From Treponema sp. (GTDB lineage: Bacteria; Spirochaetota; Spirochaetia; Treponematales; Breznakiellaceae): DNA of 24,025 nucleotides. Each line of letters starts with the position of its first letter. Position 1 is the stretch's first letter. The position numbers were made by a program, and so were the translations under genes. The DNA is taken from positions 1 through 24,025 of the forward strand of contig JAITON010000047.1 in the NCBI GenBank assembly GCA_031289935.1. The letters run 5' to 3'. The notes under the pieces were generated by a model. It was not told the origin of the DNA. It worked only from the letters and a program-made list of their open reading frames with translations, and searched no databases. Shown here one piece after another: positions 15,014 to 21,228 of this stretch.

Positions 15014-16132
15014 CTACAGAGCCTTGGCATCCAATTCAGCCAGGATAGAGAGTTCCGTTTCTTTGTCAAAGTAACGAGCTTTGTCCATACTGGGGATAAA
15101 CCCGGCCGTATCGCCAACCTTAAAGGCATGGTTGGGCTCGGTGCGGGCAACCAAGGACTGGTTCGCGGTGGCCAAGTACAGGTGGGTTTCCGCGCCTAGG
15201 GGCTCAATCACGGTAACCTTCAGAGACATGATATTATCCCCGGAGGACTTCTCGGAATAGATCATATCCTCGGGCCGGATACCGAAGTACACTTCTTTGC
15301 CTATGTACTTCCTGAGGTACGCCGCATGTTCCGCCGTGGGTTTGAGGCTAAAAGTCCCTTCGTTTAAGGACATCGCGCCGCCCTGCTCTTCAACCTTGAC
15401 GGTGAGGAAGTTCATGGGCGGAGAGCCAATGAAGCCTGCCACAAACTTGTTCACCGGGTGATTGTAAAGGTGGAGAGGAGCCCCGATCTGCTGGACTTTC
15501 CCGTCCTTCATTACCACAATTTTGCTGGCCATGGTCATGGCTTCCACCTGGTCGTGGGTAACGTAGATCATGGTGGCATCCAGGCGCAGGTGCAGACTGG
15601 AAAGCTCGGCACGCATCTGAACACGGAGCTTGGCGTCCAGGTTGGACAGGGGCTCGTCAAAAAGGAAGACCTTGGGGTTCCGGACAATAGCCCGGCCCAC
15701 GGCGACACGCTGCCGCTGGCCGCCCGACAGAGCCTTGGGCTTGCGGTCCAGGAACTTCTCAATATCCAGAATGCGGGCTGCCTCGTGAACCCGGCGGTCA
15801 ATTTCGGTCTTTTCGACCTTCTTAATCCGCAGGCCGAACGCCATATTATCGTAGACCGTCATGTGGGGATACAGGGCGTAGTTCTGGAATACCATGGCGA
15901 TATTCCGGTCCTTAGGCGGAACATCGTTCATCAGCTCACCGTCAATCAGGAGCTCACCTTCGGTGATATCCTCCAGACCGGCGATCATTCTGAGAGTTGT
16001 GGACTTGCCGCAACCCGAGGGACCGACGAAGACAACGAATTCCTTGTCTTCGACCACGATGTTTGCATTGTCTACTGCCCGGACATTGCCTTCGTAGACC
16101 TTTGCAATACCTTTCAATTCTACCTTTGCCAT
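15014..16132 (-). CDS. ugpC: Sugar ABC transporter ATP-binding protein, UgpC/MsmK/MalK family
   Basis: 372-residue ATPase of carbohydrate importers. The N-terminal domain has Walker A GPSGCGKST (37-45), Q-loop Gln83 (VFQNYALYPHMTVYDN), signature LSGGQ (135-139), Walker B VFLFDEP (155-161) and switch THDQVEAMTMA. The C-terminal 130 residues are the TOBE/OB-type regulatory domain typical of MalK and UgpC (GIRPEDMIYSEK). No permease or binding-protein gene is adjacent, and it has its own promoter and terminator. It may therefore be a shared ATPase serving several sugar transporters, as described for MsmK; that role is inference. The ATG has GGGAGG 5 bases upstream. The specific symbol is a family label, not a demonstrated glycerol-phosphate function. 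Confidence 0.93.
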   Translation of the reverse strand: MAKVELKGIAKVYEGNVRAVDNANIVVEDKEFVVFVGPSGCGKSTTLRMIAGLEDITEGELLIDGELMNDVPPKDRNIAMVFQNYALYPHMTVYDNMAFGLRIKKVEKTEIDRRVHEAARILDIEKFLDRKPKALSGGQRQRVAVGRAIVRNPKVFLFDEPLSNLDAKLRVQMRAELSSLHLRLDATMIYVTHDQVEAMTMASKIVVMKDGKVQQIGAPLHLYNHPVNKFVAGFIGSPPMNFLTVKVEEQGGAMSLNEGTFSLKPTAEHAAYLRKYIGKEVYFGIRPEDMIYSEKSSGDNIMSLKVTVIEPLGAETHLYLATANQSLVARTEPNHAFKVGDTAGFIPSMDKARYFDKETELSILAELDAKAL

Positions 16133-16165
16133 AAGAGCCTCCCTAAAGGGTTAGTTTATATTTTT

Positions 16166-16194
16166 AGTATATAACCTTTCGCGGTCCTTGTCAA
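16166..16194 (-). promoter_or_regulatory. Canonical sigma70 promoter of the ugpC-type gene
   Basis: On the minus strand a perfect TTGACA (plus 16189-16194) is followed after exactly 17 bases by TATACT (plus 16166-16171), which matches the consensus at five of six positions. The predicted start site leaves a leader of roughly 25-30 bases before the ATG at 16132. This is the strongest promoter-like sequence in the window and shows that the gene is transcribed apart from the opp operon upstream. Confidence 0.85.
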
Positions 16195-16246
16195 TGAATT
16201 TTTTTCTAATTTTGAAAAAAACGGTCAATTCCCCAAACTCCAGGGT

Positions 16247-17233
16247 CTATTTGCCCTTCCCACACAAATGGCAGATGCAGTAGTGGTTTTCGTCCCCGAT
16301 AATGGCCGTCTCCGGTGGCATTTCTTTGGAACATTCCGGCATAGCCTTTTGGCAACGAGTATGGAATTTGCAGCCCGTGGGCGGATTCGCCGGGGAAGGC
16401 AGGGCGCCGGAAAGGATGATCCGGTTCATCTTGGCCTCCGGGTCCGGCAGGGGAATGGCGCTGAACAGAGCCTGGGTGTAGGGGTGCGATGGGTGACTGA
16501 AAATATCCGCCGTCCTGCCGTACTCCACGATATTGCCCAGGTACATCACCGCTACATAGTTGGAAATGTGCTCCACTACCGACAGATCATGGGAGATAAA
16601 CAGGTAAGTAAGCTGGTATTCCTTCTGTAGGTCCATGAGGAGGTTGATCACTTGGGCCTGAATGGACACGTCCAGGGCCGACACGGGCTCGTCGCAGACG
16701 ATAAACTCCGGGTTCAGGGCCACCGCCCGGGCGATGCAGATCCGCTGCCGCTGCCCCCCAGAAAACTCGTGGGGATAGCGCTGCTTGTAATAGGGTTGAA
16801 GGCCGCAGTCGCTCATCACCTTGTCCAGGTAGGCCTCGTACTGTTCCAGGGGCACGATGTTGTGCTCCCGCACCGCCTCACCGATGAGGGTGCCAATGGG
16901 CAGCCGGGGCGAGAGAGCCGAGTAAGGGTCCTGGAAGATAATCTGCATCCGGGGCCGAAGCCGCCGCATCTCTTCGCGGCTGTTACTGTAGACATCCTTC
17001 CCATCAAAAAACACCTCGCCAGAGGTTTTAGGAGTCAGGTTGATGATGGCCCGGCCCGTGGTAGACTTGCCGCAGCCCGATTCCCCCACCAGGGCCATGG
17101 TAGAGCCCCGTTTAATGGAAAAACTCACCCCGTCCACGGCCCTTACATGGCCCACGATCCGGCGGGTCACCCCGGTTCTGATGGGATAGTGCACCTTGAG
17201 GTTTTTGATTTCAATGATATTGTCCGCCGCCAT
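16247..17233 (-). CDS. oppF: Oligopeptide ABC transporter ATP-binding protein OppF
   Basis: 328-residue ATPase of the OppF/DppF type. Walker A GESGCGKST (50-58), the family stretch MQIIFQDPYSALSPR, signature FSGGQRQRICIARAVALNP, Walker B FIVCDEPVSALDVSIQAQV and LFISHDLSVVEHIS. The C-terminal oligopeptide-transporter domain ends with a Cys-rich segment (GCKFHTRCQKAMPEC, then C-x-C and another Cys near the end) that in Opp/Dpp ATPases can bind an iron-sulphur cluster. The ATG shares one base with the oppD stop (TAATG). It is the last gene of the operon; I see no convincing terminator after it, only a weak stem before a run of seven T near 16216. It pairs with OppD to energise peptide import. 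Confidence 0.95.
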   Translation of the reverse strand: MAADNIIEIKNLKVHYPIRTGVTRRIVGHVRAVDGVSFSIKRGSTMALVGESGCGKSTTGRAIINLTPKTSGEVFFDGKDVYSNSREEMRRLRPRMQIIFQDPYSALSPRLPIGTLIGEAVREHNIVPLEQYEAYLDKVMSDCGLQPYYKQRYPHEFSGGQRQRICIARAVALNPEFIVCDEPVSALDVSIQAQVINLLMDLQKEYQLTYLFISHDLSVVEHISNYVAVMYLGNIVEYGRTADIFSHPSHPYTQALFSAIPLPDPEAKMNRIILSGALPSPANPPTGCKFHTRCQKAMPECSKEMPPETAIIGDENHYCICHLCGKGK

Positions 17234-18381
17234 TAAAGTACCCTCCCTTCCACGGGTTTGAAGCAGGCTACCCGGTGGCTAGGGGAAAGCTCCTGTTCGC
17301 CGGGGTACTGTGTGCCGCACTCGGGGCCGGCAAACTCGCAACGGTCCCGAAAATAGCAGTAATTGGGCATGTGCACCGGGTTGGGCACCCGGCCGGGGAT
17401 ACTGTAGAGCCGTTCCACGTTGTGATTCAGCACGGGCTTACTCTTCATGAGGCCCCGGGTGTAGGGATGAGCAGGGTTTTTGTAGATGTCATAGGCCGTA
17501 CCCCGCTCCACAATCCTGCCCGAATACATGACCACCACAAAGTCCGCCATTTCGGCCACCACCCCCAGGTCGTGGGTAATGAGCATGATACTCGCGTTGA
17601 TCCGGTCCTTGAGGTCCCGAAGCAGATCCAGGATCTGAGCCTGGATGGTGACGTCCAGGGCCGTGGTCGGCTCGTCGGCAATGATAAGGGAGGGTGCGCA
17701 GGCCAGAGCCATAGAAATCATCACCCGCTGGACCATGCCCCCGGAAAGTTCAAAGGGGAACATCTTGTAAACCCCGGCGGCGTTGGAGATGCCCACCATT
17801 TCGATCATCTCGATGGTTCGCTTCTTCACCGATTCCTTGCCGGCCTCGGTAATAACCCCCCGGGCCCGCAAGTCGTCCACGTGGAAGTGGATCACTTCGT
17901 CCACCTGGGGGCCCACCCGAAGCACCGGGTTCAAACTGGTCATGGGGTCCTGGAAGATCATAGCCACGTGGTTACCCCGGATACGGCGCATCTCCTCCTC
18001 CGAGAGCCGTGCAATGTCCTTAACTCCCTCCGGGGTGGCGAAGCGGATAGCCCCCTCCACGATCTGCCCCTGGGGCTTCTGCACCAGGCGCATCAGGGAA
18101 AGGCTCGTGATAGATTTGCCACAGCCTGACTCACCCACAATACCCACGGTCTTACCCCGGGGCACCTCGAAGCTCACGCCGTCCACAGCCTTGACGATCC
18201 CCACATCGGTATAGAACCAGGTCTTGAGATTATCGAATTCCACCAGATTTACCGGATTCTTCATTTCAATCTGCCGGGGAGAGGCGACCTCTTCCCGCCG
18301 CTTCTGTTCCAGGGCTTTTATGGCCCGGCGATTTTCCCGGACAATTTTCCGCGCCTCTACGCCGCTGATATAGTCGCTCAT
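17233..18381 (-). CDS. oppD: Oligopeptide ABC transporter ATP-binding protein OppD
   Basis: 382-residue ATPase of the OppD/DppD type. Walker A GESGCGKSI (83-91), the stretch VAMIFQDPMTSLNPVLRVG, signature LSGGMVQRVMISMALACAPS, Walker B LIIADEPTTALDVTIQAQI and LITHDLGVVAEMADF. The C-terminal domain has the NPAHPYTRGLMKSKP motif and the Cys-containing NYCYFRDRCEFAGPECG, a probable iron-sulphur site. It carries about 45 extra residues at the N-terminus, highly charged and probably helical (RKIVRENRRAIKALEQKRRE), before the ATPase domain starts. This is longer than usual for OppD and could be an interaction helix. The ATG follows the oppC stop by 8 bases, with GGGGG upstream. Partner ATPase OppF follows, overlapping by one base. 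Confidence 0.95.
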   Translation of the reverse strand: MSDYISGVEARKIVRENRRAIKALEQKRREEVASPRQIEMKNPVNLVEFDNLKTWFYTDVGIVKAVDGVSFEVPRGKTVGIVGESGCGKSITSLSLMRLVQKPQGQIVEGAIRFATPEGVKDIARLSEEEMRRIRGNHVAMIFQDPMTSLNPVLRVGPQVDEVIHFHVDDLRARGVITEAGKESVKKRTIEMIEMVGISNAAGVYKMFPFELSGGMVQRVMISMALACAPSLIIADEPTTALDVTIQAQILDLLRDLKDRINASIMLITHDLGVVAEMADFVVVMYSGRIVERGTAYDIYKNPAHPYTRGLMKSKPVLNHNVERLYSIPGRVPNPVHMPNYCYFRDRCEFAGPECGTQYPGEQELSPSHRVACFKPVEGRVL

Positions 18382-18389
18382 GCTGCCCC

Positions 18390-19634
18390 CTACCGTTTTG
18401 TCCGGGGATCAAAGGCGTCCCGGAGGCCATCGCCCACAAAGTTAAAGCCCAGCACGGTTATCAGAATTGCCATACCGGCGGGGATCCAGACATAGAGATA
18501 GTTAATCATCACATGGGCCTCGTTGACCGCGTTCAGGATAGTCCCCCAGGAGGCCATGGGAAACTTGACCCCCAGGCCTAGGAAGGAGAGCACCGCCTCG
18601 GTCAGAATAACCGCGCCTACGCCCATGGTAGTTATCACAATCAACTGGGGAATCACATTGGGTACTAGATGCCGGAATATTCGCCGGATAGTTTTAAGGC
18701 CCAGGGCATTAGCGGCTACCATATACTCCTGCTCCCGGAGCGAAAGGATCTGGCCCCGGACCATACGGGCCGTTCCGGGCCAGTCCATAAAGCCCAGCAG
18801 GGCGATGAGGACGTAGACCCGGATATGGGGATCTACATTGAGACCGTCCATCACGGCACCGATGATGAGGTAAAGAGGCAGGGCAGGGATGCAGATCATA
18901 ATATCCACGATACGCATAATGAGCATATCCACCCAGCCGCCAAAGTAACCCGAAATTCCCCCCATGATAGTGCCGATGATCACGTCAATCAGCATGACCA
19001 CCAGGCCGAAGATCAGGGATACCCGGCCGCCGTACATGAGCCGGGTTACTACGTCCATGCCCGCGCCATCGGTGCCCAGCCAGTGCTTCCAGGAGGGCTT
19101 CTCGTAGAGGCTGACTAGTTGGGTAGTCTGCTCGGTCCGCACCGTATACATATCATTGGTCACGGACACCTGGTAACTGATACCGTCCAGAACGAAACTC
19201 CGTTGCTCGATAATGGCGTCCTCAATGCTCCGGCGGAGAACCGGCGGTACGATAAGGTCGGGAACCGCAGGCTGTATAGAAAGGGCGGAGGCCACAAATT
19301 TTTCCTGGCCATCCACGCTGCTGCTTACATAATAGGAACCATCATCCTCAGCAATCCGGTATTCGCCAGCCGCCGTGGCAAAACGGGTTTCTCCCGCCGC
19401 AATGGACAGTTCAAAGGCCCGGTGAGTCTCATAATCCACGGTAATCCCCTTTTCCAAGGGGCTGAAAATCAATTTGGTTGCCACCGCCGCTTCCCGGTAC
19501 TGGTAGAGGGTAAAACGCCGTCCGCTCCCGGCCACTGCATAGTGGCTGCCCCCGAGCTCGAATTCCACGGAGGAACCGGCGGCGATTCCGGCGCTGATAA
19601 TCCGGGAGGCCGCAGCCTGTAGTTCTGTAGAAAG
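18390..19634 (-). CDS. oppC: Oligopeptide ABC transporter permease OppC, C-terminal part (out of frame with its N-terminus)
   Basis: This frame encodes the permease core of OppC: HWLGTDGAGMDVVTRLMYGG before the transmembrane core, then about five membrane helices, the EAA-loop region ANALGLKTIRRIFRHLVPN, and the end GFNFVGDGLRDAFDPRTKR. Upstream of the core are about 170 residues of extracytoplasmic repeats. The frame carries coding-quality sequence right up to the C run at 19635-19649 (residues LSTELQAAASRIISAG just after the tract), but meets a stop immediately beyond it. It is therefore the continuation of the N-terminal part at 20143, separated by a frameshift in the 15-base homopolymer. 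A GTG at 19568 could only start an incomplete protein lacking the first helix. A tract of 13 or 16 bases would give one protein of about 583-584 residues. Confidence 0.88.
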   Translation of the reverse strand, partial: LSTELQAAASRIISAGIAAGSSVEFELGGSHYAVAGSGRRFTLYQYREAAVATKLIFSPLEKGITVDYETHRAFELSIAAGETRFATAAGEYRIAEDDGSYYVSSSVDGQEKFVASALSIQPAVPDLIVPPVLRRSIEDAIIEQRSFVLDGISYQVSVTNDMYTVRTEQTTQLVSLYEKPSWKHWLGTDGAGMDVVTRLMYGGRVSLIFGLVVMLIDVIIGTIMGGISGYFGGWVDMLIMRIVDIMICIPALPLYLIIGAVMDGLNVDPHIRVYVLIALLGFMDWPGTARMVRGQILSLREQEYMVAANALGLKTIRRIFRHLVPNVIPQLIVITTMGVGAVILTEAVLSFLGLGVKFPMASWGTILNAVNEAHVMINYLYVWIPAGMAILITVLGFNFVGDGLRDAFDPRTKR

Positions 19635-20143
19635 CCCCCCCCCCCCCCCGATGCGGGGCTAAAGTTGTCCTGGGCGCCGGTCCGCATGATCGTGGCCAGG
19701 GGAGCACGGGCGTCTATTAGCCAGGATTCTTCCCCCAGGGGCCGTATCGTGTAGTCCGTACCGTCCACGCTGACACTCGTCGCTACTCCAGCCGGGTCCC
19801 GCTGGATAGCCGAAACCAGGGTACCCCGGGAAATAACCGGCAGTTCCATACCCGGCGGCGTTACGGTCTGGATAGTCGTATTATAGGCCGCATAAACATA
19901 ATCCTTGACAATTTCCTCGATGGTCATAAAGACCTGGGATTCCCGATAGGGCATCAGCACCCCGCCGAGGAAGGAAAAGAGGAAGATAAACACAATGATG
20001 CAGAGCCCCACCAGGGAGAGCCGGTTGGCAAGAAACCGCTTAACCACCATGGCCGAGGGAGAAAGTACCTTAACCCGCCGCGCATCGTCGAGGGCCAGTT
20101 CTTCAGACTGAACGAGGGCGGCCTCTTGATTCTGCTCTTTCAT
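19469..20143 (-). CDS. oppC: Oligopeptide ABC transporter permease OppC, N-terminal part (frameshifted)
   Basis: The true start is ATG 20143, with GGGGGAG upstream and 11 bases after the oppB stop. Residues 1-41 are cytoplasmic, 42-64 form the first membrane helix (LSLVGLCIIVFIFLFSFLGG), and 65-165 an extracytoplasmic stretch. At residues 166-170 the reading frame enters the G tract (coding strand; plus 19635-19649) and then continues in a wrong frame to a stop at 19469, giving a Pro/Arg-rich nonsense tail. Downstream, correct OppC sequence resumes in another frame. Unless the tract length is an error, the product here is a truncated 224-residue protein with one membrane helix, unable to act as a permease. 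Confidence 0.85.
   Translation of the reverse strand: MKEQNQEAALVQSEELALDDARRVKVLSPSAMVVKRFLANRLSLVGLCIIVFIFLFSFLGGVLMPYRESQVFMTIEEIVKDYVYAAYNTTIQTVTPPGMELPVISRGTLVSAIQRDPAGVATSVSVDGTDYTIRPLGEESWLIDARAPLATIMRTGAQDNFSPASGGGGGFLQNYRLRPPGLSAPESPPVPPWNSSSGAATMQWPGADGVLPSTSTGKRRWQPN
19635..19649. repeat. 15-base C homopolymer (G tract in oppC coding strand)
   Basis: An uninterrupted run of 15 C on the plus strand, reading as 15 G on the oppC sense strand. It sits exactly where the reading frame switches between the two parts of oppC. Runs of this length are prone to slipped-strand errors in cells and to errors in sequencing and assembly. Confidence 0.97.
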
Positions 20144-20153
20144 CTGCTCCCCC

Positions 20154-21146
20154 TTATGAAGCGATCCGGATCCGGGGATCCGCCGCCGCATAGAGAATAT
20201 CCGAAATGAGGGTGCCCATCAGGATTAAAAAGGACATAAAAACCAGGAAGAACATGGTAAAGGGAATATCCCCCTGGAGTATCGCACTATAGGAAGTATA
20301 GCCGATGCCGGGAATCTGGAAGAGGATTTCCGTGGTCAAAAAGCCCGAGAAAAGTCCCGGCAGGATGCTCCCCAGGCCCGTTACCAGAATAACCAGGGTA
20401 TTGCGGAAGGCGTGGCGGTAGACCACCTGTCGCTCGGGAAGGCCCTTGGCCCGGGCCGTGCGGATATAGTCGGACTGGAGCACTTCCAGCATATTAGTCC
20501 GGGTCATCCTCATGCCGCCACCGATGCTCACGAGAGTGGCCGCAGCAACCGGCAGAATATAGTGCTTGACGATATCCCAGAACTGCCCCCAGGGACTCAG
20601 GAAGGGGAAGTTCCGGCCCACTTTACCGTAAAGGTCGAACCAGCCCAGATAGACGGCAAAGACCAGTTTGAACATGGTAATCACGAAAAAGAGAGGCAGG
20701 CTTATACCGATCATGGCCAGTACCGTGATCACATAGTCGGTGGTACTGTACTGCTTCCGGGCAGCCAGTATCCCCAAGGGTATGTAGATAACGTATTGGA
20801 GGATCATCACCGTAAAGGCCAGCCACATGGAATCGGGGATTACCTGGCTGAACTTCTGGAGCACCGGCATATTGTAGTACCAGGAATCGCCGAAGTTCCC
20901 CTGGAGCATATTGCCCCACCAGCTTAAAAAACCGGGCACGATGCCCTTATTAAGACCGTAGACCGCCCCCAGCCGGTCCACCCATTCCCCGTAGCTGTAC
21001 TGGGAACCGGGAGACTGGGCCAATTGCATAGCCTTCTGCTCCACATAGGACATGGGGAGGTTCCGCATCAGAAAATATATCAGAAAGGAAACAAAAAAGA
21101 GGATTAAAGCGGCATACAAAAGCCGCCTGATTATATATTTCCGCAT
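20154..21146 (-). CDS. oppB: Oligopeptide ABC transporter permease OppB
   Basis: 330-residue inner-membrane permease of the OppB/DppB family. The N-terminal helix (YAALILFFVSFLIYFLMRNL) is followed by an extracytoplasmic loop and a core of about five helices. The ATPase-coupling EAA-type loop reads RTARAKGLPERQVVYRHAFRN, and the end (FFLVFMSFLILMGTLISDIL, YAAADPRIR) is typical. Length is normal. It forms the peptide channel with OppC. The ATG at 21146 has GGAAG about 10 bases upstream. It is separated from oppA by 82 bases that contain a long hairpin (21178-21218), and is followed after 10 bases by oppC. Confidence 0.95.
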   Translation of the reverse strand: MRKYIIRRLLYAALILFFVSFLIYFLMRNLPMSYVEQKAMQLAQSPGSQYSYGEWVDRLGAVYGLNKGIVPGFLSWWGNMLQGNFGDSWYYNMPVLQKFSQVIPDSMWLAFTVMILQYVIYIPLGILAARKQYSTTDYVITVLAMIGISLPLFFVITMFKLVFAVYLGWFDLYGKVGRNFPFLSPWGQFWDIVKHYILPVAAATLVSIGGGMRMTRTNMLEVLQSDYIRTARAKGLPERQVVYRHAFRNTLVILVTGLGSILPGLFSGFLTTEILFQIPGIGYTSYSAILQGDIPFTMFFLVFMSFLILMGTLISDILYAAADPRIRIAS

Positions 21147-21165
21147 AGCGACGTACTTCCGTTTT

Positions 21166-21218
21166 TGAAAAAGAGTTCCGGCAAGACGCCCCGGGACATG
21201 CGGGGGACGCCCTGCCGG
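21166..21218 (-). terminator. Intercistronic hairpin between oppA and oppB (attenuator or partial terminator)
   Basis: Minus-strand RNA from 21218 to 21178 can form a 15-bp stem with three G-U pairs and an 11-base loop, followed within a few bases by a run of five T (plus 21170-21174 region). It starts 10 bases after the oppA stop. Such a hairpin could end most transcripts after oppA, or protect its 3' end, so that the binding protein is made in excess over the membrane components. The effect is inferred from position and structure. Confidence 0.7.
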
Positions 21219-21228
21219 ATTGAAAAGT

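Noticed and set aside
16205..16246. Rho-independent terminator after oppF
   Set aside because: There is a run of seven T, but only a very weak stem (CCC with GGG) several bases before it; not strong enough to annotate.
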